Assembly (NCBI RefSeq): GCF_015832195.1
Contig: NC_052026.1
Location: 12,325,619-12,389,618 of the forward strand
DNA: 64,000 bases
Direction: 5' to 3'
Origin: Motacilla alba alba
Taxonomy: Eukaryota > Chordata > Aves > Passeriformes > Motacillidae
The notes beneath the pieces were generated by a model. It saw only the letters and a program-made list of their open reading frames with translations, did no database searches and was not told the DNA's origin. How positions within the stretch are numbered: position 1 is the stretch's first letter; each line of letters starts with the position of its first letter. The position numbers and the translations under genes are program-made. Below, piece after piece: positions 21,372 to 33,800 of this stretch.

Positions 21372-24300
21372 GTGAGTGCTCCCTGCATCCCGCATCCCGG
21401 CTCCTGCCTGCCCCCGCCCGCGCCGCCGCGGCAGCGGGGATGCTCCCCTGGTCCTGCCGGCTCCAGCCCGGCTCTCGCAATCCCCACCTGGGTGGGCGTG
21501 GGTGTCCCGCAGCCTCCTGCCCGCGTCCCGCACCCGCTCGAGCCCCTCGGATCGCTGTTATGTCCCGGGTCCAGCAGCTCCCGGAGCAGCTGAGCAGGCG
21601 GCTGCAGCCCGGCTCTGAGCTCACCTGATCCTGCACCCGCGGGCGGCTCGGCATCGCGGCTGTTCCTCGCATCCTGCATCCCCGCCCGGCTCGGCATGGG
21701 ATGCAGCCCAGCTCCCGCATCTCCCGGGCTCGTTGGGTGAAGGGGTGCCCCGATTTACCAACTTCTTCCCAGATCCTGGGCTGCCTAGGCTATGGGGTTG
21801 CAGCCCGGGTCTTGCCCCCGCTTGTCCCGATGCTGCACCGCCCAGACCGTCGGGGTGGCCTGGGTCCCCTGTCCCCCTGCCCTGCACTCTCTGGGACAGC
21901 TGGGGAAAAGGTGCACCTTGGCTCTGCATCTTCTGGACCGGTCCGGGCACGGGGTGCAGTCTGGGTGCTGCGCTTCCTCTCCCGAGCCCCGCGCCTGTAT
22001 TACCGGATGGGCACAGAGGTGCAGCTTGTGCCCTTCTCCTTGGCAGGACTCTGAACCCTCGGGCTGGCTGGGCATTGGGGTGCCCTGCTCCCTGCACCCT
22101 CTGGACGGGCTGAGCGTGGGCGTGCACCCCAGGTTCTGCAGCCTTTTCCCCAGGTCCTGCATCCCCTGGACCAGCTGGGATGAGGATGCACTGTAGATCC
22201 TTAATCCTGGTTTGGGGGGGGCTGGTAGGGAAGTGCTCAGTGCCTCGATTGCTGTATTTATAGACCTTCTGATTAGGGAGCTACCGAGGCTGTTTGCACT
22301 TAAATGAATTGGGAGAGTGGGGTGGAATCAGCCAGAGTGCAAATGGTGTAATTACAGTCTTTCTGCAGCATCCAGTAATTAAACACATGGATCCTCTGTT
22401 TTGCTATCTCCTAGCTTAAAAAAAAAATAAAAAAGAAGTAATGAATGCAAAATAAACTACTGAAGCATTGGCTGTAGTAAAGGATAACTCATGCTCTCCT
22501 CAGAAGTAGGATAGGCAGTAGTAGCTCTTCAAGGCAAGCCCTTACACTTTGTAAATAATTTGCTGAACCCGTAGGCATTGGCGTGGGCTGGGGAATCTGA
22601 AACTCTTCCATCTCTGAGCACCTTGAGCTGAGAGGCATTTTGGTTCCCTGAGGAGCCATTGTCTCTAGTGGGTTGCCAAAAGCAGCTCAGAGAGCAGGAT
22701 GGATGGATGGGAGATCCTGCCCGGGGAAGGGGCCGGCAGGTGGGCAGCTGCAGGCTGGGGAAATGCGCTTCAGGGGAAACAGAAAGAACAAGTGCAACTC
22801 ACACCCTTATGTCTTTTAAGTTAACTTGTTTAGGAGGGATTTCCTGGGGCTTATTTCTATTTTTTTATTGTTTGGGTTTGTTTTGGTTTTGTCTTGTTTT
22901 GTTTTTTTAATCTGTCCTGAAATTGCCAAAATTTTACAATAATTTGTAATCTGAGTTTTAGACCACTCATGAAATTAGGAAGCAACATTAAATTTATGTA
23001 AGAGGTTTCTTGAGTTAGGAGTGTTTTGTCACCAAAATGGTATCTTATCCATTCATTTTTACTATCTTTAAGTGATTTTTTTTTTTTTTCACTTTGAGCT
23101 TTGAGATTAGGAAAAGAGCCATGAACTTTCAGAATGGGAAACACAGTAGAGCATTGTATTATTTCAGTGGGAAGTACAATAGAGCTGGGCGTGCAGCTCC
23201 TGATCAATTTTTCATTTCACAATGGTACTGGGAGCCCTTTCTCACCTGCTGAAAGTAGAAATGGATTCTGGAAATGTAAGATTTGAGAGCTCAGGGGTTT
23301 TTTTTCCCCTCCCTCCTTAGAACTTGATTTTCTCCTTTTTTCTCCAGGCACAATAGCAAAGCCAATTGAAGCTGTGGCTTCGCTGTAATGGGCTCTTCAA
23401 GTGCACTGCCAGACCCCCCTTTCCTACAAAGGGTTTAAACAGGGAACACCTATTTAGCTTAATTTTCACACGTTAGCATGAAAGTAACAAGCATCCCACT
23501 GAATGCTCAGGGATGATAACCTGTTTTCCATTTAACTCCTTCACATTTTTGCTGATGGATATGCTGGGGAAGCAGCGAGTCCCAGCCATGCAGCAGTGTG
23601 GCTTCTCCATGGGGGAGGAAGAAGTAAAAGACCTGTAAGATTTTGTGTCTAGCTAACACGTTTCCATGAGCTGGTGTGCTATGTGGGCAGTTTCTTGGGG
23701 GCTGGGGGAGGAGGGGAAAGCTTGGGCTTGGTTATGAATTAAGTAAAATAGCTTTGACACTAATAGTACCTTAGTCACTTCTTCTTCCTCTTCTGGCTTT
23801 CTTTTAATTCATCCATGCCCAGTGTTCTTGTTCTGACTCCTCCATGAGGGTGTCTGGTGTGTCAGAACAAACTTCCCTGTGCTCTTTCCACCAAAGAAAC
23901 ACAACTGTGCTGTTGTGGGACTGAACTGAGGGCTGGAGGGGAACAAAACACAACAAGGGGCTAAGATGTCTTCTGCCATCAGCCTGGCTACTGCCACTTG
24001 GAGGATCAGTCTTAACTTTGGGCTGGCTTCTGTGCTTCTCTTTTACTTTGCCTCTGGCCTTTTAGGTAAAGGATTAAAAAAGCTTGAATAATGTTTACTA
24101 GTTCAGCTTGAATGAATGGATGAATGAATGGTCAGCTCTTACAACAGTGGTCAAATCATCGTAAGGGGTTGAGATGGAGCAAGGGGTCTGTTCCCATCCT
24201 GTGCCCACCCTCAGGTGCCTTCTCAGGGTCTGCTCCAGCTGCAAGAGCCCAGGGCTCAGGGCTGGCAGCATGTGCAATCTGCAGCAGGTATCCCCACTCA

Positions 24301-27300
24301 CAGCACAAGCTGTGGATGGACACAGGGTATCTGATGCTTCTTGCACCCATAAGGACAAACCCCCTGTATTAAAAGCTGTCACAGAGCTGCTCCAACCCAC
24401 AAGAGGAGATGGTGGCATTTCCAGTGAAGAACAAATCCCCAGTGTCACAATGCTTATAAGAAGGGGGATGTATTCTGTGGGTGTATGCTGTCTGTGGGTA
24501 AGCCAAAGTGAGATTGTATGTGCTGTGTGAATGAGTGCATGTACAGCACAGAGCTGAGGTGGATGGCCCTCGAGGCATAGACAATGTGTAGGCAGGTGTT
24601 GTTCTGCCTGGGAGTACTTCAGAGCTGGCTGATCTACTGTCCTTGCTCATCTCCCCCTGCTTTCCTGTCACTGCCAAAAGCCTGTGTTGACAGCAGAGGT
24701 GTGAACTCCAGAGCACCTGAGGCCTGGTCAGCCACAGCAGCTGCAGCTGAAGATGCTCCATCTGGTTCACAGCTCATCTCCTGCTTGGCATCTAAAATAA
24801 GGATCAGCCTTGGTTGTAAATGAGCATCCCCATGGCAGGACTGTGAGCCCCAAGAAGCACTGGCCTCCCTGCCTGCTTGCTTGCCAATGGGGACTAAATG
24901 CATTGATTTTTGGCTTTATTTTGAACACTCCCGAAGAGCACAGTTCCATTCATTTCAGGTCAGGTGAACCTTTTTGTTTTATCTACCCTGTCTTTTGCTG
25001 AAAACTAATTTTGACCCTTATCTGATTCTTTTATTCTTTGATAGAAAGATAATTTCAAATCCATCTTTCATTCTAATGGCTCCTCTTGCAACCTCGTTTA
25101 TGTGGCCAACTCTGGTTTGTGCTTCTTCAGCCCCATGGGACTGAGTGAGGTTCTGGATAGAAGATACAAAGAATTTGGGTTGTTCCAGTGGTGCATTTCC
25201 AAATGTACACCCAGAACTGCCATTTCCAGCCATTCTGTCAATGACATGATTTCCAGTGCAGCCCTTAACAGCAAGGCCCTTGCAGCCACAAGAATCCCAG
25301 GAATCCCTTCTCACTCCTCTTCTGTTTTGACCTTTTCTCTTCTGTTTTCATTTTGTTTGTTGGGTTGTTTTTTCCAAGGTTGATTCATTCCCCTTCCCTT
25401 GTCCTTGTTTACCTTCTCTCTGTGAGCGAACTGGGAGGGCTATTTTCCTCCTCCTGTATCCTCCCTTTGTGAAATCCATGGTTTGATATCTTCCCTTGAG
25501 CTGTACCTGCAGGCACAGCTGGAGAGGAGGGCCAGGGCAGGCCAGGCTCTCTTTGCTCAGGACCTGCTCACTGCCAGGTACAGAATCACACAGGAGAGTC
25601 CATCGCTTCTCCTCTGATCTCCAGGGCTTTGCAAGTGGGTGCTTGAAATGAAGCTGAGCAGAAAAGTAACTTTAGTGCTGAGCATCAGCAGGTCAGAACA
25701 TCAGCTGCAACTCTTACCTTTCTCATGCAACTTTAATTTAGGACAGCTAGGTGAAATCTAAAGAGAAGGTAAGAGTGAAAGCAGAGGTTGGGACATGGTG
25801 TCAGCTGCTCTTCTCTTGGGGAGGAAGGAAAAAAGAAAAAGGATCTGCTTTGAAGTGGGAAAATGCCCAGAGACCTGGAGCTCTGCAGCAGCCTTGTTTT
25901 GTGGGGAACCAGTGAAGATGGGACAGTATTTTTACACCAATGGCATATTCCTTACTGAAACACAAAATAAAACCTTTCTCCTTGCATGGGGAACACTCAT
26001 TAACCTGAGGATGTTTAAAGACATAGTCTATAGTGACAAAGCTTCAGGTCATTATTTTCTTACATTTTCACCAGAAAGAGCAACAGAGAGAAGCTGTAGG
26101 AGAGGAGATTGCTACTGGTGCCTCAAGTTTAAGAAACAAAGGGCATACCTGATATAAAACCTTGTCTCAACTCCAAAAAAAGTGTCAAGACTTGTAGAGA
26201 GAGGAACAGAAAGCCAGGACAGGAATGCATGACCATAGTCTGAGGATCAATAATATTTTTAGGTCTGTGTGGGTGTCTGGATGCCTTCTCAGCCGTAGAC
26301 TTTCCTCATGCATGAGACATGATTGTTTGTCCCCTATTCTGCACCCAGATTATGATGGAAAACAGAATTCCAGCTCTGCTGCATCCTATTTTAAATCAAC
26401 ATCTTAACCTGGTGAAGGGATTATAAACTCCACAAACCTTTAATAATTCTTGGGCTTCTTAGGGGAGTGCTATCGTGAATTTAATAAAATTCGTGAGAAA
26501 ACCTTCATTAAGCATCCTCCAGTGTGGCATGTTCTCATCCAGGAGCTTTGAGAAGGCAGAACTAAATGTTTAAATTTGAAGCCATCATTTTTTTTTTCCA
26601 AGTTTATTATTACCACCAGGGTTTTGAATTGCTTACTTCTGGCAGTTAAATATCTGTAGTAGCCGTTTGAGAGTATAGCAAAAACCTATGTTTAGAGAAA
26701 ACCTATTGGAAATCTTGACAAAAGTTCTTTGCTTTAGAGAAAATAGTGTTTAAATTCATCGAAACCACTGGTAAATGGGTTAAGTATGCCACAGATAGCA
26801 AACTGCATGCATTGCCTGTATAAATCCTATGAAATGGGTTAATGGCCATATTGTGGGCATCCTGTGGGCTCACTGTGCGACTTAGCCCGTGCTTCAGGAG
26901 CTTTGCTTAATGGCTTCAAAGCACAGCTGATGGGGGAGATGGCTGCTGTGGTACTTGAAGTGGATAATTTCTCATTTCCCATCTGAGATCCTGCACTGCC
27001 CCACGGTTGGGAATAGGGGGTGATGGAGCGGAAGGAGCATCCCTGGCCAGGCTGAGCGCCCTTGGGACGGTCCTGGGCCACGTGCAGGCACAGGGAGCCA
27101 ATTGCTGCCGAGGGCCTGCCAGGGCAGGGCACTTCTCCATCCATATTTCATTAGCTCCTCTCTAGCTGACCTGCAGGGCTGCTGCCTTGGCTGAGTCTAA
27201 GTGACTCTGCTGCTGAGTGGGGATGGAGCTGCTGGGAGCCGGCAGGGCGCTGCAGGGTGGATGGGCTCTGCAGCTCTGCCCTGGAGATGACACAGCATCC

Positions 27301-30230
27301 TCACTGGTGTTCCCTTCTTCTGGAGCTGGGGGGAGCTGTCATTGCCCCCAGCACCCTGGGAGCCTGGCACCATTGTGGGTCTGCTCTCTGGTCCCATGGG
27401 AAGCTGTGGGGGGCTGTGGTTTCCCTTCCATCCCCAGATCTTACACCTTTCCCTTATGGAATGCTCACCACCTCCTTCCCACAGTGGAACAACTAATCCA
27501 AGACCTGAGCAGAGGGTGTCTTTGGGCTGTATGGGGGAGGCCATTCTGCTGAGCTATAACATAAATCCTGGGGCTTCACAGCAGCAGCATTTTTGGCAGC
27601 ACTGCCAAGCTATCACAGACTATATTACATCTTTATCAGCCTCCCGATGCTCATTCCAGTGCTCATACCTTGATGCAGTGCCTGCCTGTGCTGACAGATG
27701 ACTTAGTCTTAAATTGTTTTTTCCCTCCAGGTGTCCCAGTTTGTTTTGTTGTTTTTTTTAATGTGTGCAAATTTTAGGTGGTTCAATTAAGCTGAAAGAA
27801 TAAATCCTGCTCATTAGCAATAAAAAAGCCAAGCAGCTTGATCCTGCAAATAAACTTTGATAAGTGACACAGCTGATGTGATCTTTCATCAACACATCAT
27901 CAACATGTTCATTTACTAACAGTCATACTTTAGGGAGTATCTGGGAGGGTTAAAGCCCTAAAATATTCACTTAGTGAAGCTGGATATAAATACTTCAATT
28001 TCTAAACATTTCTTCCATATCTTATTTTTTTTTCCTGTTGCTCCAAGTATTCCTTGCAAGATAAACAGCTCCATGGAGCAGAGCACTGCAGGCTGAGCCT
28101 TTCTCCTGTTTTAATCTACATTTTAGCTATTGGTTTTGCCTTCCAATTCTCCCTCTGCCAGCTGTGCTTAGCGGGATAGTGATCTCCCATGGGACCTTAG
28201 GACAGGCATTGCTCCTGCTGTGTTAGACTGGCTGTCATACTTTGGTTTCAAAGCAGTGGGAAGAGTAACAGAAGGATGTGTTGATGAGACAAAAATCCCA
28301 GCAATGATCAGCATCCAGGAAGAGAAGTGCCTCATGTGGAGGTGCTCATGGGGAGTGGGGATTTGGGGTGTCCAAGCCATGAAAAGAGGAATATTTCATA
28401 CAGTGGGCAGGGCATACTGAGCACAGGTGAGATGTGTGCTGAAGCCATGCAGCTCGCTGGGGTCCTGCTGGGATTTATTCCTTCTTCCCATAGGCAAGCC
28501 ATGACTGGCTGGCCTTTCAAAACCCAAGTTTAACATCAATGACATCTGTAAGTGTGGAGAGAGGTTGGGTTTTCCCTCCCAAACCTTCTAATTGCTCTCA
28601 GAAAATGGAGGTCAGCATGAGAAGGGTTTTGATGTGGTCACAAGCTGTAATCCTTGCAGGCAGTTTCCATGACTCCCAACACTTTGGTTTGGCTCAGGCA
28701 GAGGGGTTTTGCCTCTGCTGAACTACACCAAAAAGTCCTGCTTTGACTCTGCCCCAGGCTGCACAGCCTCACAAGGACTTTGGACAAAAGAATGATTAAT
28801 GTTCCTTAATTAAGCCATCTTCAGTGAAATAGCATATTCTGCAATTCAATTTGTCTCTTGGGGTTCTTGTTTTGTGCAGCAATTTCTCTACCGGTATTTT
28901 TTTTTTTATTTAATGGTTTTGTGACCCAGAAAATATGAGATTCTATTTTATGGCTGACTCTGATCTGTCTTGCTGGTGCTTTTATTCCCTCCTCAGGGAA
29001 ATTTCTTTGTACAACTAAAATCTCTGTTCTTGCTCAAATTAATAGGGTCAGGCCTGAAGAGATGATGAGAATATTTTACCTTTTCTGCGCATGTTAATTT
29101 TTTGGTAATTTATGGCCAACCTGTGCTAGTGGCCATTTTTGGCAGGCTCCTGTAAGTTTCCAGGCTTTGCACAGGCCTTTTGCTATTAATTGCATTTGGT
29201 TGGCAAGGTCAGTAGAGCAAAACAGCACAGCCCTGGAGAAGCAGGTGAAGGATGTAATTTAGGGATGCAGAAGTCATGCAAAACACAAGCAGGATGGCAG
29301 CTCAGCTCTGCAGGGGTGACAAAGTAGAAGTTATGCAAACTCAAAGAAGTTATGGGCTTACTCAAAAGTGGGGGTTGAGGAACAGCCACCTACAAAGGAC
29401 ACCAGGTGCTGAGGATGGACCCCAAAGATCCATAAGAGGATTTTTGTGAAGGGGTTTGACTATGTAAACTGAAGTAATACATATGCATCAAGTAAGTGGG
29501 GCTAGCTTATGAATGTGTAATCAGTGAGTGTGGTTAAAAACTCAGTTAGAGCAAGGGCCCTCCAACTGACCTGCTGATTCTGGTGTCAGTGTTAGGGGAC
29601 AATTCCTCAGATGAGACTGGTGAAAAAAATTGCAGTTGTTTCTGCTCTCTTTCTCCCTGGCAAGTTCTACAGTACTACACATTATTGCAGTTTTTTTCTT
29701 TCTGAAATGGCTATTTGATTCCTCTCTGTGGGCTGTTCCTCCACACTGTAGTTTTAAGTCTAAATATAATTTCCTTCCCACACAGGAGACTTGCTTTAAA
29801 AAAAAATGTTGTAAATAATTTTTTTTTCAGAAGTGCAGAGCTGTGTTTAAGAGATTTTATTGACTCCAGAGAAATTGTCTGGACTGGCTGCACAGCTGTA
29901 GGGATTTTTTTTGTGTGTGTGTTTATTTTTTCTGATGTTGGATTCATGGTTTCAGCTTTCTTAAGTGAAAGTGAGGGAGGTGCTGGAAGTGCTGAAAGCA
30001 TTTCCACCAGTTATTCCAGTTATTCCACCAGTTATTTGTGTTGCTCTGGGGGAGACGAGCTGAGTCTTGGGGAGGATGAGCTCAGTAAAGCCCCTGAACT
30101 GGGTCTTGAGGGGTTGGAGCACTTGAACCTGCCCTGTGTGTGGGGCTGAGGGTGGTCCTGGTGCAAAGGGCTTCACCCCCATGCTGGACAACACAGTAAA
30201 CACGTTTCTCTCTCTCTCTTTCAATTCTAG
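21372..30230 (+). other. NECAB2: NECAB2 intron 1
   Basis: This 8.86 kb intron runs from the GTGAGT donor to an acceptor with a long CT tract ending TTCTAG. Beyond the decayed GC-rich array at its start, it holds a G/T-rich tract (22861-22908), a (GGAT)-like run near 22696, and a GAATGAATGGAT-type run near 24111. I see no further CR1 copy, conserved exon or RNA gene. ORFs here are short and have no family resemblance. Confidence 0.85.
21380..22195. repeat. Decayed GC-rich tandem array in NECAB2 intron 1
   Basis: Directly after exon 1, the intron shows recurrent near-copies of a loose motif built from 'CTGCATCC', 'GGTGCA', 'TGCAGCCC', 'CTCTGGAC' and 'GGCTGG'. They recur roughly every 50-80 bases up to about 22195. 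The units differ in length and have many substitutions, so period and copy number are uncertain. The minus strand reads with recurrent GCR tripeptides in several frames, another sign of periodicity. It appears to be an old minisatellite. Confidence 0.6.
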
Positions 30231-30255
30231 ATTTTCAGAAGAGCTGACAAAAATG
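30231..30255 (+). CDS. NECAB2: NECAB2 exon 2, 25-base micro-exon
   Basis: Only 25 bases lie between a strong acceptor (CTCTCTCTCTTTCAATTCTAG ends at 30230) and a strong donor (GTAAGT, 30256-30261). They encode IFRRADKN plus the first base of an Asp codon completed by exon 3. The joined peptide [20 protein letters not shown] is continuous with the known NECAB2 sequence. The exon supplies the first three residues (D-K-N) of the first EF-hand Ca2+ loop, including the position-1 Asp. Skipping it would shift the reading frame, because 25 is not a multiple of three. It is too short for an ORF scan to report. Confidence 0.93.
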
Positions 30256-31388
30256 GTAAGTCTGTGCATTCATACTTCACATTTCTCAACTGGACTATTG
30301 TCAGTATTACTGTTTTTCCTGATAGTGACATCCAAGTGTTTAAATGTTGCTCAGTTTACTGGGTCTGACACTGATACACTCAAAACATCAGAAAAGGTTT
30401 TGGCGGGTTTTTTTTTGGAAAATATATTCTTAGGGAAGAAGTGATCCTGGTATGCAAGTTGGCGTGGCAGAATCCACCAGATTAAGAGCAATTTCACAAA
30501 AACAATATAAAAATAAATCACAGGTAAGTGATAAATGAGGATCCACCCCTTGGTAAGCTTGAAGTAGCTTTGCAAAACAAACCTAACTTGGGAATATTAC
30601 TAGTTTGGCTCCTGAGGGTCTGGACCCACACATTAAAGAGCAGCACACATTGATGTGTGTTTTCAGGCTGTGCCTGGGGAAAGCTGAACACCTGCACTGA
30701 GCCCAGCCAAGTCCTTACATTTGGAATAACCTGGATGAGTCTTCGTTAAATGGCTTGGAAAGAGAGAACTGGAAAGATAACAAGCTTGAGGAAAGAAGAG
30801 TCAGTGGGCCTGATCCCAGGATCTTTCCATACCCTGAAAAGCAGTTTTATTTTAGGTAGACTCCCAAGAGCTAGGATCTATTCTTTCCCTGTTGTACAAG
30901 AAGAAAATTAAATGTGCATCAAAACTCTGTGTGTTTGCAGAGGGACCTGTGGGAGGGCTGTGCAGAGGAGCACAGGGAGAGTTTGGTTGCTCTCTTCCAG
31001 CTTTAAAAGGGAGATTTCTGCTGGTGCTCATAGATGGGTATCCTCACTGCCCCTGGGTAAGGAGGGTGCTGCCAGCTGGCTCAAAATAAGAAGTAAATGC
31101 CATGTAACTGATGTAACTGTGGGCACTTGGTTATGGCAACTGACAGAGTAATGAGATACTGAAGTTTGCTGCTTAGAAAAGCTGAGCAATTGTGTGATAC
31201 AAGGAGAGTGGAGAGGAAAAAATAAGTTTATACTCTTGGCATCAGACTGACTGACTGCCTTCAGAGATGGTGCTGGGCAGATATTTGAACTGACAAGGGT
31301 GAGAGCAGGGGCTGCCCTTGCAGGGGGTGAGGAGACCAACACCACTGAGCACAGGCAGAGAAGGTAATTTGTCCTGCCTCTCCTGACC

Positions 31389-31531
31389 CTCAATGGGCAC
31401 TGCAGGGAGAACAGCTGGATCTCTCAATGGGCACTGCAGGGAGGATAGCTGGATCTCTCAATGGGCACTGCAGGGAGAACAGCTGGATCTCTCAATGGGC
31501 ACTGCAGGGAGGATAGCTGGATCTCTCAAGG
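31389..31531. repeat. 34-base minisatellite with 68-base higher-order period
   Basis: Four full copies start at 31389, 31423, 31457 and 31491, with a partial fifth (CTCAAGG) at 31525. Copies 1 and 3 are identical, as are 2 and 4; the two types differ at two positions (GAACA versus GGATA). The array therefore grew by duplication of a 68-base dimer. As 34 is not a multiple of three, every frame is sampled across the array. Confidence 0.95.
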
Positions 31532-33479
31532 AAGGCCAGGTGCTCTTTTGTGAAGGAGCTTTCTCCATCTCTGCTCCTGCTCTTGTTGCTCGCAGTGCAC
31601 AGGACCTGCAGCTCCAGTGTTTGGGCAGCACAGTGTGTGCTCTCCATGGGACAATGCTGCCCTTCCCTTTTGATGGAACCTGGGGCACAGGCTGGCACAA
31701 AGCAGCTGGAGTGGAGTGGCACCTCTCCCCCCAGGCTGGCTCCTGCAAGGTGGCACTCTGGGGCACGTGTCAGTCTGGGCATCCCTGCTCTCAGTCCTGT
31801 GGAGCAGGGACAGTGACCCTGGGGCTGTCCTCTGAAGGACTGTGCATCCTCCAGGGGTTCTCCTCACGTTTATTTAGATGCTGCTTTTTCCTTGACACAG
31901 CACTTGCTAGCCAGGATCACCAGTTTCACCAGCCATTCATATTGGATGAACTCTGGATAACAGTTTGCCACTCATTAAAATTAGCTCAGTGTGTTCCTCT
32001 GCAGCCTTTCGGGATCACAGCTCCCCACAGCCCCTCTCCAGCCTCCTGCAGCTCACAGCAGCTGCTGCAGGAGATGTGCAAGAATATTTCCATTGGTACA
32101 GCCTCTCTGAAAACTAGGGCTCAGAGGTTTCCAGAGCCAGAGGTAATATCTTTGTATTTCACATCCCTGGGGATCTCTTTTTCACAATTTCTCTGTGACA
32201 TTCTGGATTTAATTTATTGATTTGTTGAAGTTCATCCTATTCATGGCTCTGCCTGTTACAGCTCCAAGGAACAGTGGAAGCATCAGCCTGCTGCTTTTAT
32301 GTCTCACAGCAGGTGCTGTTCACAGCCCTCTGAGGAAAAACGAAGATCTCACCCTTTTCATTTTTGTCAGAATCCCAGGATGGGGCCCTGAGCCCTGGAC
32401 AGACTGTTAAAAACACAAATCCACAGATTACCAAAATATTTTACTCCATTAACATTCTTCTGTGGTCTCCACACCTGCAGAGGTTCCTGTCTGGCAGGGA
32501 CTTTGCTCCTCTAATGAAGCAGCTGGGATGGATCTTTACCCAGTGCTGTGTGATGGGGGCACGCTGGGGAGAGCTCCCAGGGCAGGGAGTGCTGGCAGCT
32601 TTACCCAGAGCTGGCAGCCCTTGCTTTCCTCAGCTGTGCCAAAGCCTGTGTAGGAACCCTAGGGAAATAGGGCAGGGAAAAATCTGAACAAAACTTCTGC
32701 TCTTGACATCTAGTTTAACTACAACATCTTATTCAACTTCTTCCATGCAGAGATCAGAGGGTTAGAGGCTCACCTAAAAGGCAAAGGAAGGGATTGTAAG
32801 ATTAAGGAGTGGTCTCATTTAATATGCAGTCAAGAGGTCATAAATTTGGAAATCTTTTCAGCATCTTGGTTTTTTTCCCCCAGCCTGGTAAAAAATGTTA
32901 AAAGCATTGTGTTAAAGCAGAGTGGCTGGTTCAGGCACGGTAACTATGGAGCCTGATAGCTTGAATGTAAGAGCATCTTCCTCCTCCCCCTTTCTTCCAA
33001 ACCTTCTCACATAAATTGTTAATTCATGTAAAATTGGATGTTCTTGCTGCAAGATGCTAAACCGTGTTATTTCCCCTGCCATGTTCAGGTACTTGTATTT
33101 AGGTGATTTGATTCAGTGCCTACACGTACTAAAAGGCTGCTAATGAAGCAGCCCCTGCTTGTTAAAAGACATCCTGGTCTCCTGCTCCAGAGAACTGAGA
33201 TTCTGTCTATAACGTGAGCTAAGTTCCCAACCTTTTCCCCAGTGACAATATCAAGTAGCTTTGTAACTATCTACATGATAAACTCAGAAAAAGGTCTGCA
33301 TAAGACACCTGGAAATGCTGAGCATGTTGGAGATAACTGGATAAACTGACAAAAGGTCTGAAAAAGGGAGAATGGCCAGAGTGAAACCTGAGAGTGAATA
33401 ACTCTGTTCGATCTAGTCATGCTTTGCAGGGGCATGGCTGTTAGTCATTCAAAATAATCTTTTTCTTTGTGTAGGAGTG

Positions 33480-33800
33480 TTTTTCCTTTCTCTGCTAATA
33501 AATCCACCTACTGTCTTGTAATCCTCCCAGTCCCAGTAAACAATACTTAATCATTTAATTGGAATGTGCTGGGAAAAGGGAAGCATCTTGCTTTAGGCTG
33601 GTGCAGTAGAGCTGTCAATCATCTCAGTTATCTACTGTGTACTTAATCCTCTCATTAGAAAGCTGCTAATCAATTAAATAGCCCAGGATCCTCTGTGAAA
33701 GATTAAAAGAGTTTTATTTTGGCAGAACAGTCTAACTGCTAACGATTCATTATAGATAAGCATCTTCCCAAAACCTGATGTTTTATCTGGAAATCTCAGA
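33480..33800. promoter_or_regulatory. Candidate intronic regulatory element, TAAT/ATTA-rich
   Basis: A repeat-free, A/T-rich stretch has many homeodomain-type cores within 300 bases: CTAATAAATCC, CTTAATCATTTAATTGG, CTTAATCCTCTCATTAG and GCTAATCAATTAAATAG. The density and lack of repeat or coding character resemble conserved non-coding elements in introns of brain-expressed genes. This is a guess from motif density, as no alignment was possible. Confidence 0.3.

Larger units (their letters stand above)
21040..22130. promoter_or_regulatory. NECAB2: CpG island covering NECAB2 exon 1 and proximal intron 1
   Basis: CG dinucleotides are frequent, densest at about 21050-21370, and GC content is clearly higher than on either side. 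The block spans the 5' UTR, exon 1 and the first part of intron 1, as expected for a brain-expressed gene with a CpG-island promoter. Downstream of 21400 the GC richness comes largely from a decayed tandem array. The boundaries are judged by eye. Confidence 0.8.

Noticed and set aside
20939..21628. 229-codon plus-strand ORF overlapping NECAB2 exon 1 in another frame, with a Glu tract from the GAG repeat
   Set aside because: It starts from GTG and has no ATG before its far end. It reads through the donor into intron 1 and exists because the CpG island is stop-poor. The NECAB2 frame alone has family identity and correct splice phase.
20969..21697. 242-codon minus-strand ORF across the CpG island
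   Set aside because: Low-complexity Pro/Gly/Arg/Leu composition, with leucine runs from the (CTC)n complement of the GAG repeat. It is a shadow of GC-rich sequence.
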